Source: Takakia lepidozioides
Lineage: Eukaryota > Streptophyta > Takakiopsida > Takakiales > Takakiaceae
Assembly: GCA_030704615.1 (NCBI GenBank)
Contig: CM060731.1
Span: 51,460,001 to 51,524,000, forward strand
Length of the DNA: 64,000 bases
Direction of reading: 5' to 3'
The notes beneath the pieces are model-generated. The model saw only the letters and a program-made list of their open reading frames with translations. It had not been told where the DNA came from and did no database searches. Positions 1 through 11,332 of the stretch are shown piece after piece (positions within the stretch are counted from its first letter, which is position 1; each line of letters opens with the position of its first letter). The position numbers and the translations under genes were made by a program.

Positions 1-2051
1 GCCCGTCAAGTGTTTGACAAAATGGTGAACCGAAATGTGGTTTCATGGACTGCCATGATCACAGGATACACCAAATGTGGGGGTTTAGAGGATGCACGTC
101 AATTGTTCAATAGTATGGCTGAACGAAATGTGGTCTCATGGAACGTCATGATTGCAGGGTATGCTGAGCATGGGCATGGTGAAGAGGCTTTAAAAATGTA
201 TGAGCAAATGCAAGGGGACGGTGTGATGCCTAATAAGGTCACATTCACTTATGTTCTTAACACATGTCTGAGGCTGGGAGCCCTGGAAATGGGACAGCGG
301 GTTCATGCAGACATCATCAAGACTGGAATTGTGTCAGATGTTAATTTGGAGACTACTCTTGTGGACATGTATGCCAAAAGTGGAAGCATACAGAGTGCGC
401 GGCAAGTGTTTGAAAAGATGGCAAAACGGAACGTAGTCTCATGGACTGCTTTGATCACAGGATATGCTAAATGTAGAAGCTTAAATGAGGCCCGCCAATT
501 GTTTGACCAAATGCCTGAACGAGATGTGGTCTCTTGGAATGCCATGATCACAGGGTATGCCCAGCATGGGCATGGCGAAGACGCTTTAAAAATGTATGAC
601 TTAATGCAATGGGAAGGGGTGAATCCTGACGTGGTGACATTCATTTGCATTCTGACTGTGTGTGCCAGCATAGGAACCCTGGAAAAGGGGAAGCAGATTC
701 ATGCTGATTTTCTCAAAACTGGAATTTTTGCATGTATTAATCTGGAGACCGCCCTTGTTGACATGTATGCTAAATGTGGCAGCATAATGGATGCACATCA
801 AGTGTTTGACAAAATCTCTGAACGAGATGTAGTCTCATGGAATGCCATGATTGCAGGCTGTGCCCAGCATGGGCGTGGTGAAGAGGCTCTCAAAATGTAT
901 GAGCAAATGCAACGGGAAGGGGTGAGGCGTGATGTGGTCACGTTCATTTCGGTTCTGAATGCATGCACCAGCCTGGGAAGTCTTGGAAAGGGAAAACGTG
1001 TCCACTCTGACATCCTCGAGGCTGGAGTTACGCCATGCATTAATCTGAAGACCGCCCTTATTGACATGTATGCCAAATGTGGGAGCCTGAAAGATGCACG
1101 TCAGTTGTTCGACAAAATCGCTGAACGAGATGTGGTCTTATGGAATGCCATGATTGCAGGCTATGCCCAGCATGGGCTTGGTGAAGAGGCTTTCCAACTC
1201 TATGAGCAGATGCAACAGAAAGGCTTAAAGCCAAATGGTAGCACCTTCATGTCTCTTCTCTCTGCATGTAGTCATGCGGGCCTCATGGATGAAGGCCTTC
1301 ACTATTTTTATTCCATGAGTAGAGATCATGGTCTCATACCTACAGTGGAGCATTTTGGCTGCATGGTGGATCTTCTTGGCCGCGCAGGGCGACTGTATGA
1401 AGCAGAGGACTTCATTAACAATATGCCGATTGAACCTGATGCCATGGTTTGGCGGGGCTTGCTTGGTGCATGCTGGCTTCATGGCAATGTGGAGCTAGCA
1501 GAACATGCAGCAAAATGCATCCTCAAGTGGCATCCACAAGACCCTTCAGCTTATGTGCTACTGTGTAATGTCTATGCTCCAGCTGGCAGGTGGGATGATA
1601 AAGCGAATGTGAGAAAAATGATGGAGCACAGAGTGAGTCAGAAAAGATCCAGGGCGCAGTTGCATTGAGGTGAATGATCAGGTCCATGTATTTCTTATGA
1701 AAGACAAATGGCATCCCCAATTTGAGGAAATCCATGCTGAGCTGAAGAGATTATCCGGGCAGATGGAGGAGGCCGGCTATGTGCCTGACCCACGCTTTGT
1801 CTTGCATGATGGGGAGGAGGAGCAAAAGGAAATTTCTCTTTGCTTCCACAGTGAAAAGCTGGCCATTGCTTTTGGTCTCATTAGCTCACCCCCCAGGATG
1901 CCTGTCTGTGTGATAAAAAACCTTCGGGTATGTGACTGCCACACTGCCACCAAGCTCATCTCCAAGATTGTTGCGCGAAAGGTTATTCTATGGGACCAAT
2001 CGCTTTCACCACTTCCAAGATGGGGATCGCTCTTGTGGGGATTACTGGTAA
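1..2051 (+). pseudogene. PPR-DYW protein gene, 5' cut by window edge, frameshifted
   Basis: The frame is open from base 1, so the gene starts left of the window. Bases 1-1668 encode tandem PLS-type pentatricopeptide repeats (recurring VVSWNAMI.GYAQHG and DMYAKCGS blocks, about 100 codons per triplet), then the E region. Such proteins bind organelle transcripts for C-to-U editing, the DYW domain being the deaminase. Three lesions are visible. (1) Near 1640 the frame ends in QLH-stop while the next frame continues GRSCIEVNDQVHVF. (2) In the zinc motif that is normally CGDCH, one codon is missing and CDCH remains (about 1932-1943). (3) Near 1992 a second shift means the terminal CGDYW-stop (ending at 2051) is in another frame. 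HSEKLA, the HxE motif, is intact. Neighbouring repeats are very similar at DNA level, suggesting recent repeat expansion. Identity as PPR-DYW is very secure; pseudogene status assumes no sequencing error. Confidence 0.93.
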
Positions 2052-2235
2052 AACAAGCAACAGGCAATATGAAAGGTAAGTCTGTTGCTGCAGATGAAGG
2101 GCCTTAATGTGTTGCCTTCGATGTAAGTGGAGAGACACAACTTGCCCGTCTGCCCCCATCCCATCCCCCCCCCCACAACGTATCCTCGCACTCTTTTCTT
2201 GAACATGATGTGGATATGCAGACTTTTCCTTCAAT

Positions 2236-3107
2236 AGCTCATATTTGGATGAGGAGGTTCGAATGGCAGGGGCAGCACTTGTGTGTTGTGAAAAGGAGCT
2301 TGAAGCTGCTCACAGCAGCCACATTGGGAAACGGGAGGAGCTTCATCAAGTTAGCAGGGGGTTGATTCTGCAGGTGGCAGAGTTGGAGAAAGCAAAGCAG
2401 GCAGTGAAGGAGAGAGACACAGAACTACGCTGCACTCAAGAAGCCCTTGTCCGGAAACAGGACGAGTTGAGCAAACATAGGAACTCATTGTTGGAGAAAG
2501 AGGATTCTCTTGGAGAGGATTCCTCCAAGATCAGATTGAAGGATGAGGAACTTCAGCATGCCAATGAACTCTATTTTTAGCAGTTACTTGGTGTAGAGTT
2601 CCTCCAAGCATCTCTTCGTGACAAGGAAACTGAACTGCAGAGTTCTGACAAAGAGGGTCAGTGGAAGCAGGGGAAACTGGAAAGACAGACAGAGCTCAAA
2701 GAGCGTGTCATGGCATGGTTCAGTGCACAGGAAATTATGAAGGTGTGTGAGTGGGATCTGGTCCATCACAAAACCAGTGGGACATTAGCACAGGCAGAGC
2801 TCTTCTCGAGGAGGTGCAGGGCCGTTGCCAAATTTCAACTGTCTTTAGAGGATCAGGTAAGCTGCTGGAGCATGAAGACCTTGCATCCCACAAGGCCGTG
2901 TTGAAGAATTATGAAAGCAGTCTAGAACTTCCCAGGACTGAGTTAGACAGGGAGAAAGAACAGGTTTTGAGAGCAAAGCCAGCTCAGAAGGATCTTGAGG
3001 AGCAGCTTAGAAAAGAGAGAAGAGAGGTTGACAAGTTGCAGGCAGCATTGGTGAAGGATCAGAAGACGGTTTTACAGGAGTACATGTCGTTAGTCAAGTC
3101 ACTTTAG
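2236..3107 (+). pseudogene. Coiled-coil protein pseudogene fragment
   Basis: A plausible splice acceptor (TTCCTTCAATAG, ending 2235) precedes an open frame rich in Glu, Lys, Gln and Leu with heptad-like spacing, typical of long plant coiled-coil (myosin-heavy-chain-like) proteins. A TAG at 2578-2580 interrupts it. The same frame goes on (QLLGVEFLQASLRDKETE) to about 2860, then the coiled coil continues in another frame (KLLEHEDLASHKAVLKNYES) to the stop at 3107. One in-frame stop plus one frameshift make it a pseudogene, or exons whose borders I could not set. A donor-like CAG|GTAAG lies at 2855-2860. No catalytic motif or signal peptide is visible and I cannot name the family. Confidence 0.5.
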
Positions 3108-4536
3108 AGGGAGGTGGACAGCAAAGGGATTCCACATTGTCTGACACAAGTGATAGATTGAAGCTTTTGAAAGGATCTTGGAGTTGTCTTATTATGTGTG
3201 CCTCTTGGGGGGGTTGTCAGATGGTTGCACACATATTGACTTAAGGGCTTCATGCTGAAAAGGGAGTAGTTGAATTAATTGTTCAACCTGGAAATCAACT
3301 CCTTACACGTTACTTCTGCTTCTCATAGCAACGATGATAAGTCCGAGTTAGCAATGCCAGAATATATTCTGCAGAACACACTTGAGAGCATGTGCAGGTG
3401 AATATATTCTGGCCCATTTTGCAAGTGCTCAAGAGCTCGCGGATGTGGTGGAGGAATGGAGACATTTGGTCTTGAGATACCTCGATCTGGGTATGCGGTG
3501 CTCTTACGAGGTCTCCATTATAGAGAGCTTCGCAATCATTAGGGCTGCGGTTGGATCTGATGATATTGGTAGTATATAGTAGTTGCCATGGTGGGAGTCA
3601 GTGATTGCCCAAGGCAGGGTAGTTAGTTCATAAGGTAGTTCTTTTGTCCTCTTGTATTACACTACCTCCCGTAAATAATATGCTCCACTCCTTCACTGCC
3701 TCCAGCTCTCTTTCCATCATGCTCCCTCCTCCAACCACTTCCTTTTGTTGTTGCTCCACCTGCATCTTTGTTTCCAGCAAAGCAAGCTTGGTGGCAAACA
3801 GCTCGCAGTTGCTCCGCATCAGCACTGAGTCCTCCTCCATGACAGTGTCACCTGCTGTGGATCCCACGAGTCCACTGTGACCTGCTGTACTACTGCCGTG
3901 GCCTGTGAAAGTTGCACATAGCTGACATCCAAATCAACTTGCAAAGTAGCTAAGTAGCTTCTCCTCCTCCCTCAAAAGGTCAGTAAGACTAGCCGGCTCT
4001 TCCTCCTTTGCATGCAACAAAACCCTTTGAAGTGCCTCATCCTGAAACTTTTGGGAACCACCAAACTCATGGGGGTATGATTCTGAACCCTTCTGAGCAC
4101 ACTGAAAATAACTTCACACTGATCAGCCTCGAATTCGGGCTTGGCCGGATCTCACCCTTCTTCTACACCCACTTGGTCCTTACGTGCTCACCACAAAGAG
4201 GCTGCGGGCAAGCGCAGCCACAGCGAGCACGGGCGTGGGCGTGGAAGAGCGGCACGACCGTCCTCGCTCCCACGCAAGAGAGGTCATGGCGGACAGCGGG
4301 CAGCCGAATTGGAGAAGATGCTGCCCGCTATTGTCCGGGCAGCCCATCCATTGACATTTCATCCATCTGCAATCTTCATCCGTTTGCGGTCGACAGGGCT
4401 ATTACGGACCAGTGGGGCGGCTGGATTCGCACGTGTGATGGGCCACACTTTCCTGTAGAAATTGGAGAGTCATTAGCGAATTGTAGATAACTTCTGTGTA
4501 GAAATTCAAGAAGATTGCACGAAAAGTTGAGACGCC
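3108..4536. other. Intergenic stretch, no recognisable gene
   Basis: Only short open frames occur here: plus 3382-3579, minus 3628-3867 (an acidic, Glu/Gln-rich peptide that could be an exon remnant), and 4008-4490. None shows a domain I recognise. The right part may hold the left end of the Harbinger-like element that follows, but I could not find a terminal inverted repeat. Confidence 0.4.
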
Positions 4537-5896
4537 ATGGAAACAGACGGAGTAGACGAATCAATGTCAATGGACAGTGGAGCGAGAGGAGGGTGGAAAT
4601 GGGGGACCTCCACGGCAACGCCATACAAATTGGCACCACGACAAAGCGATGGCTTTAATTGCTTGCAAGCACCAAAAACATATTGCAGAAAACCATGTTG
4701 TTGATTGGAGGGCAGTCATGGTACCTGCAGGCATAAAATGAAACAGAATTGCAGAGTCAGTGTTTGCAATGACTCAATCAAGGACACCACGGAACGGGAA
4801 AATGTGTAAGGACAAGTGGAATTGTATCATCAGTGACTACAAAAAGATAAGCGACTACCACAAAGGTACTGGACACAATACTAGCTATTGGGATATGAGT
4901 GAAGAAGATCGTGATTGTTACCATTTGCCTCGAAATTTCAATGTGGAGTACTATGATGCTATCGAGGCTTTCCAGAGGGAAAGAACGATAAATGCTCATT
5001 CCACATTCGTGATAGCCATGCACAAGGGGATGGTAACTACATCCCGCCAAGGGAAGAACAACACAATGACCACTCTCCTTTGGGAGATGACTCTTCTTTC
5101 ATGCAAGAAAATGATCATATGTTTAGTAGACAACTAGCATGTAGCCCAGTGGTAATGGGCACATACCACGTTGGATGTAGTTGTGGGTTCAAACCACGGT
5201 CTGTTGTGTCATGAAGGTGTCCACCTATCAGCTGGAAGGCAGTAGCCCTTGTGGTGAAGAGACACCATAAGTTACGTTCCCTACGGGAGGTGTCATACTC
5301 TCTACTCTCTCTGTTTGGTACCAATGTGCCAGTGAGTGCGCCCATGAGTGTACCAGTGAAGGAGCCGGTGAGTGTTGTAAATCCTGATGAGTATTTTGTT
5401 GCCACCGGTTACCAACCTCATGTCATCAACTTAACATCCAGTTGCAACATGCCAGTGAGAGGTGCAGTCAATGCTCCTCCGGGAAGCACAAGTGTCAAAA
5501 GGAAAATGACTTCAATTTTTTTTGCCTGTGATTGAGGCCAGTGATAAGAATAGTGAAGTTCTAATTGATGCCATGGATAGGATCAATGCCACTCAATGGA
5601 CATTGATAAAAACAGGAGCATGGCTTAGGAAAAAATCTCGAAGGAAAATCTTGAGGGACAAGAAAGCTCGGAACATGGTATGTGTCCTAGCAAATCTCGC
5701 TGCAATGTGCCATGCATTTATCAAAGATCCAGCCCTCATGCCTCCAACAATTAAGTCTGAATCCTCCGATGAAGAAGAACAATCGGGGAATGGTCAAGCC
5801 CACATATCTAGATTTGAAGACCTATTCCCGAATTCTTTCAATCAGGCTAGCAATTCTTCTACCAGTGTAGCTATTCAATTTTTTCAACCAGGTTAG
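4537..5896 (+). pseudogene. SANT/trihelix-like protein of the Harbinger element
   Basis: The frame reads HTNWHHDKAMALIACKH from about 4622, then ...VMVPAGIK, a TGA at 4739-4741, and NRIAES, NGKMCKDKWNCIISDYKK and TGHNTSYWDMS. This is the helical, Trp-rich pattern of Myb/SANT-like domains in plant Harbinger partner proteins. The TGA sits where the family has Trp (TGG to TGA). The frame breaks at 5137, where a SINE-like unit starts. Open pieces at 5251-5535 and 5522-5896 (acidic SDEEEQ tract, LIKTGAWLRKKSRRK) are probably its C-terminal part. Several lesions make a functional product impossible. Confidence 0.68.
5135..5310 (+). repeat. tRNA-derived SINE-like unit
   Basis: Bases 5141-5152 read GTAGCCCAGTGG, a good RNA polymerase III A box, and 5185-5195 read GGGTTCAAACC, a B box, with tRNA-like spacing of about 33 bases. 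The flanking bases do not fold as a tRNA acceptor stem, so this is a SINE-like sequence and not a tRNA gene. It begins where the SANT-like reading frame stops. The right end is approximate. Confidence 0.55.
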
Positions 5897-6057
5897 CAAT
5901 TATTCTAGAAATGTTGCTGTCAGGCCAACAATTCTTCTAGCACTCACGTAGCTATATGCAGTATTTTACAGTAGGTAAACAACATTTCGATTCATTTGAA
6001 GCTATGTTGAACAATGTTGATTCAATTTTCCATTGAAATTTCAATTCAAAGTTCATT

Positions 6058-7292
6058 TCAATTATTGTTCTCTCTCCGTGGTCGCATGTTCCCCAAATAT
6101 CTTTCCAAATCTTCACGCTGACCAATTCCTAACATGTCAATTGGGTCTAGAGTAGGTTCTATCTCAACGGCATTCCCTGCCTCATTATGGTGCCTTCTTT
6201 CTGCACTAGGTCTAGTGTGCTTCGGACAATCTTCTTGTTCGAACTGAAGCATTAATGCATCCACATCGACATCTCTACCAGCCAATATGAGATTATAAAG
6301 CAATACAACAATATGTTACGACGTCGGGTAGAAAAAAGATATGCAAATTGCTTTCATGTAGCAATTTGCGAAATGTCTTTTTGAGAATTCCAAAAAGTAC
6401 ATTCTACTACGCTCCTCCCCTTGCACATGTTTTTGTTGAAGAGCACTTCCAGTATAGTATATTTACGATGAGCTACATTCTGTTTGTGAGGGATCATCAG
6501 CCATCCCATTAAAGGATATCCCTTATCCCCGAGTATATACTATATAGGGGTGAATGTTATCCTGAGAACCGCGTTCTAAACAAATCCTCGTAGGTTGCCT
6601 TCTGGTACAAACTAGATAGTCGTAAGATTCTCGAATCATTTATAGAGCTAGGTAGGCCTACAAACACGTCTTGAAATCTTTTCTCATGGTCTGCTATAGC
6701 TTGCAATTGCATGGTGTGAGCCTTTGATTTGTATGAAAAATATTCAGCAGAAAACGGACCCCGAGGTTTCTGAATATGTATCTGAGTGCAGTCGATCGCT
6801 CCATGGATTAAAGGCAAACCACAAAATGCCTTAAAGCCATTCATTACTTCAATAAAATCTTCTCCCTGTGGCCAACGTATCTGGCTTTTGAAGATCACAT
6901 TAATAACGGATACAAATTCATGGAGCACCATGTTCACTGAGGATTTACCTATGGCGAACATTTCGCTGCATTGAAGGTATTCAGCTCCATGCGAGAGCTT
7001 GTAAAGGGAACATACTACTTTTATGCCAACTGAAATTGTACACCTGTATTTCGTATCTCTTCTGTTCTGTAATTTGCATAACGACCTCCCTGGTGACTCG
7101 AAAATATTCTATCCATTGTTGGTTGTTATATTGTGTTACTAGGAAATGCGAGTACCATGTGGTACTCCGCGCTTTCACCCAGTCCCCTAGCTCACGGCTC
7201 ATAAGTAAATCATACACACAAGACAACCTGTATTGATGCAGAATCAGGGAATTTCTCATGGTCTCAAAAACAAATCTACCTCGGACTGCCAT
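6058..7292 (-). pseudogene. Harbinger DDE transposase pseudogene
   Basis: Read on minus from 7292. The N-terminal part is followed by a frameshift near 7030, where the next frame continues LSHGAEYLQCSEMFAIGKSS. The DDE_4-type nuclease core has the first Asp in GAIDCTQIHI, the second in SINDSRILR, and the Glu in RSVVE near 6405. The core frame ends at 6557. The remainder continues in other frames (ILGDKGYPL, then a shift to GILKKTFRKLLHES) to the C-terminal NLILAGRDVDVDALML block ending at 6058. The triad residues remain but at least three frame breaks make it inactive. Confidence 0.8.
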
Positions 7293-7767
7293 AAATCTCT
7301 ATCATTCTCATGATTATGCAAAATAGCAATTGTTCTTGCGTTTGCAAAATGACTCACACAAATTGTGCGAGAATGCGAATTACAAAATCAAAATGGGACA
7401 GGAGACTAGATCATCACATCGATCGAGAATATCTTATCACAGCCTTTATCGCTGATGATTATGTTGAACAGTGATAGCGCATAAACGATAACTAACGATA
7501 AATATGAAAATTAACACTATCACCATCCTCAGGTGTGAACATCGATAGTAAAAAACTGATAATTTATAACCCTGGTGCTAGATAACTACGGTGATGGTTA
7601 GCACTGTGCTTTTATCCCCTATTACTATGCATTTATCTCTGGGGCTCTATCTCCAGGTTTGAATGACGAATGTACCCTCAACTATTCTATTAATTAATAT
7701 CAATATATGAAGCGAGACGTTTGTTGGCTCTGTCCCTTCAGGACAGAAACTTTGTATCATGTTGAAG
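7293..7767. other. Intergenic stretch between Harbinger and copia remnants
   Basis: AT-rich, with no coding signal. It contains a run of short related strings (GATAACTAACGATAAA and similar, 7480-7570) but no clean repeat. Its right edge is the point where the copia family-A coding sequence stops. Confidence 0.4.
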
Positions 7768-10415
7768 TCATACTGCTCCCACTGCTTGAAACCACAGTAT
7801 TCTCATTTCTTGATTGAAGCTTATCCCACCATTTGGCTGAGATGGCTCAATGGGAATATCAACAATGAGATCATTCTCTGGTACAGCCATAGGAATGTTT
7901 GACAATGGCGCACGTGCATCGGTTGTGTTCTGCTGCTGAAATGTGCTATCATGTTCTTCAAAGGAATGAATAGTCATCACTTTATGCACTTGTGCCGCCT
8001 CAACTTCTCCAGGTGTCCCTTGAATTTCTTCATGAAGGAGAACATCTCGGCTTATGATGACCTTTTTCTTGGATTTATCCCACAGTCTGTACCCTTTGCT
8101 CTCATGAGAGTATCCAAGGAAAATACACTCGGCACTTTTGGAATCCAATTTATGGCAAAGTGGCTTTGGTATGTGGACAAAAGCATCACATCCAAAAACT
8201 TTCGGATGAGATATATCCGGTTTCCGACCACACCATGCTTGCACTGGTGTCATCCCCTCCAAGAGTCTAGAACCGACTCGATTTAACAGATATGCCGCAG
8301 TTTGTACTCCTTCACCCCAGAATTGCAGCGGCACCTTTCTTCCATGAAGCATGCAGCGAACAGATTCTATCAAGGTGCGATTGTCCCGCTCAGCAACTCC
8401 ATTTTGTTCTGGAGTATAGGGTGTTGTCAATTGACGGATTCCTTCTTCCTCCAGATAGTTCTTGAATGTTGTACTTGTAAACTCGCCTCCTCGATCACTT
8501 CGAAATTTGACAAGTTTATTTCTTGTTTCTCTGATTGACTCTCTCTTCATCTTCTTGAAGCACTCAAGAACTTCTGATTTCTTCTTTATGCAATATAAGA
8601 GTCTATATCCACTATAGTCATCCTTAAACGAGACAAAAAACATTGTCCCTCCCACAGATGCAACACTCATTGGACCGCAGACATCCCCGTGGTAAAACTC
8701 TCCTGGTCTATCTGCCTTCTGTCGTGTTGGATTGACAGGAAAGCTCTGTCTCTGGTTCTTTCCATGAGCACATCCAACACAAAACTGATCACAACACCCG
8801 TTATTTGCACTCTTTTCTTTGAGGTATAATCCAGTAACCATGCTCTCTTTACTCATCTTTTTTATCATGTCAAAGTGGACATGGCCAAATCTGGCATGCC
8901 ACTTGCTAATACTCTCCTCTCGACCACTAGAACCTGACGAACTACCACTGCTTCCGCTCTCAGATGTAGAGATCATTGACTTGGTTACCAAATTTGCAAG
9001 ACTACTTGGGATGACAACCTTAAACTGCATATGCCATAGTTGTCCATTTTTTACTCCTGTCATAACAAGTCTCTTTGTACCTGAATACATTCTGCAAGTA
9101 TATCTATCATACATTGCATAGATACCTTTATCTGTCATTTGACCAACAGACAACAAGTTCTTTTTGAGATCAGGTACGTAAAGAACACCTTGAATCACTC
9201 CCTTCTGCCAAATGCCATTAACAAGAGTAAAATCTCTATGTCATCTATCCCAGCAACCCACACAGTACTGTCTGTGGCAACTCTGACTCCCCAACTCCCA
9301 TGTCTGACAGGCTTAAGGTTCGTGAACCAATGTTTTTTGTCCGTCATGTGTTGGGAGGCTGCTGTATCAGCAAACCATGCATCATCTATTGTGGTGAGAT
9401 GCACATAATTCACCATTATACTCTCTACTGTAGTATTATCAGTATTGTCGTGAGAATCATCCAGGATGACTGTGCTTGTGCTCTCTTCAGATCCCTCAAT
9501 GATAGACAGAGTCTGACTATCTTCTTCATCGAAGACTGAATGCTTAATTTTCTCAGAGATAATAACAAAAGTATCAACCTCTATAATGTTAGTCTGACTC
9601 TTTGAATACTTCTTATGATCTCTCTTCTTAGTGGGATTGGTACACTCTCTGGCCCAATGGCCGGTTTCTCCACAATTATGACAATCTGATGTCCTCTTCT
9701 GCTCTGCTATTTTAAGCGCCCTCTCTTTTCTTTGTTCTGGCGTCAAATCTTTATGCTTCGGATTGCTACCACTACTCCCACCGCTTCTTCCTGCAAAGAA
9801 TGCTCGGTCACTCTCTTCATCTGTAATAGCAGTTCTATTCCTGATGGCTGACTCTCTCTTCAGCAGCCTTGCATGGAACGACTTTAACGTTTGTTATGAT
9901 GTAGGTACACTATCCCAGGCCAAAAGTAATGGCTCATAGATAGGTGGGAGGCCGACCTTCATCTTTGTCAACAATTGCCTCTCGCTGATCTTCTCTCCAA
10001 GATCATTTAGCTTTCTACCAAGAGCAGAGATGGTACTGCAGTAGGTAGAAATGGAATCAGTCTCCTGCATATGATACTTGTAAAAAATTTCTTGCAGATG
10101 CGCTATGTTTTCTTCTGCAGTCTGCTCATGTATCATGTTTAGCATCTCCCACATCTCTGCTGTTGTCATGCAATTAATCAATTGTTCCATGTGCTCTCTG
10201 TCAATCGAATGCAATATGGTCACTACAGCTTTATTATCACGCAGCTCCCATGCATCCTTGTTCTCAACATCGCTCAGTTTATTTCTTCCATTCACCACAT
10301 TCCAAAGATCTCGTGCCTTGAAGATTAGTTGCATCTGGAATTTCCACAAGTGGAAGGTACTTCCATTAAACTTCTCCGCCCCTGCCAATTCCTTGGCCTC
10401 TTCTTTAGAACTCAT
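7768..10415 (-). pseudogene. Copia family A gag-protease-integrase
   Basis: Gag starts at 10415 (MSSKEEAKELAG, UBN2-type). A TAA at 9894-9896 interrupts the frame, which goes on to the zinc knuckle CHNCGETGHWAREC (CX2CX4HX4C) and the aspartic protease motif WFADTAASQHMT. A one-base shift near 9225 moves the frame to VLYVPDLKKNLLSVG, the GAG-pre-integrase region. Integrase follows with HHCC finger, Asp in HGDVCGPM, Asp in RSDRGGEF and Glu in NGVAERDNRT. The frame ends at 7768 beyond the integrase, without any reverse transcriptase. Confidence 0.85.
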
Positions 10416-10564
10416 GCTTTCAAGGTCTCTCCAAACTAGTTAACTCAAAATCTCCTTCCTCTCAACTAGAAGGCAATACCTAGACTGCTGTACAATGAAT
10501 CAAAACATTTTCAATATCCAATGCTCTAGTTTAACACTCTATGGCATAGCTTCACGACAACGTC

Positions 10565-10578
10565 GTGGGCCCATAACC
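10565..10578 (-). other. Primer-binding site matching initiator tRNA-Met anticodon arm
   Basis: Immediately inside the LTR, the plus strand reads GTGGGCCCATAACC. This matches the anticodon stem-loop of plant initiator tRNA-Met as I remember it, so the element RNA would pair with the middle of the tRNA, not its 3' end. This is the half-tRNA priming known from Drosophila copia. Confidence 0.7.
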
Positions 10579-10888
10579 TGTTGAAATCAGACTAAAAGGT
10601 AATATGCACACATCAAGAAAGTCTTCATTACAGTGTAGCATATGAATACTGGACATTACAAAAGCCAACAAGAACCTCTCTCTTACAAGGAGATACACTC
10701 CATGGTGACGATGAAGCATCCAGTCACACACACTTGTAGCTAACCAGCAAAAGTAAAAGCGGGAACTAACAAATTCAAAATGAACCGAAGATGGAACGCC
10801 ACCGATCGGGATGAAATGACCTGGCATGGCCTACTCAGAATCTAGACCAATGTATTTCATGGGATCAACTACACAGTGAATTTCAATA
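10579..10888 (-). repeat. 5' LTR of copia family A
   Basis: 310 bp, nearly the same as 49761-50039 apart from a 27-base indel and scattered substitutions. On minus it runs from TATTGAAATT to TTTCAACA. It is followed directly by the primer-binding site. The outer flank is GGAAC. Confidence 0.85.
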
Positions 10889-10933
10889 GGAACTGTGCAT
10901 AGCTTCTGTAAATAGAGTTCAGCATGTTGTTTG

Positions 10934-11203
10934 TGTTAAAAATGGCGCAGTATGCCACCTCATGCAAACCTCTCGGCAGATTGATAGCAGTTAGCATGTC
11001 ATGATTCCTATAACTAGGAAATGGTAACGGTAACACAGATAAATCAGAAGAGATATCAGGGAAGTTAAGATGACCACTAGCGGTCACTCCTTGTATTTAA
11101 TTGCTACTGCTTACAACCAAATGTATGCGTTCCTGTTACACAATCCAGTGTGCCTTCTCATGCAGTCTCTTCACACTCTCTCTCTTTTACCCGTTGCGTT
11201 ACA
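10934..11203 (+). repeat. 5' LTR of complete copia element
   Basis: Starts TGTTAAAAATGG and ends GCGTTACA (270 bp). Pairs with 15321-15590. Confidence 0.95.
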
Positions 11204-11217
11204 GGTTATGGGCCCAC
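11204..11217 (+). other. Primer-binding site GGTTATGGGCCCAC
   Basis: Directly follows the LTR. It is complementary to the anticodon arm of initiator tRNA-Met (GTGGGCCCATAACC), the same 14 bases as in copia family A, though the LTRs and proteins of the two families differ. Confidence 0.75.
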
Positions 11218-11332
11218 ACACACTCTTCATGTAGCACGTGAATTCTTTTGGCATTACTGCATGTTTGATTCTTTTCTTCTTTTGTCTCATTTGCCTTACA
11301 GTGAAGACTCCGATATTTTCCTTGTAGTTGAA

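Larger units (their letters stand above)
4537..7292. mobile_element. PIF/Harbinger-type DNA transposon remnant
   Basis: Two divergent decayed genes form the usual Harbinger pair: a SANT/trihelix-like DNA-binding protein on plus (4537-5896) and a DDE transposase on minus (6058-7292). The two proteins normally act together in excision. Both are broken, so this copy is dead. Terminal inverted repeats and a 3-bp target duplication were not found, so the outer limits are those of the coding remnants. Confidence 0.7.
7768..10888 (-). mobile_element. Ty1/copia family A, 5' half (LTR to integrase)
   Basis: On minus: LTR (10888-10579), primer-binding site, gag, protease and integrase, then the element stops before reverse transcriptase. 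The 5 bases outside the LTR are GGAAC (10889-10893). The missing reverse transcriptase, RNase H and 3' LTR of the same family lie at 49761-51572, whose outer flank is also GGAAC. Confidence 0.85.

Noticed and set aside
5141-5195. tRNA gene
   Set aside because: A and B boxes are present but no acceptor stem or anticodon stem forms. It is a SINE-like sequence.
10565-10578. Apparent tRNA anticodon arm (GTGGGCCCATAACC)
   Set aside because: No acceptor, D or T arm around it. It sits exactly at the inner edge of an LTR, so it is a primer-binding site.
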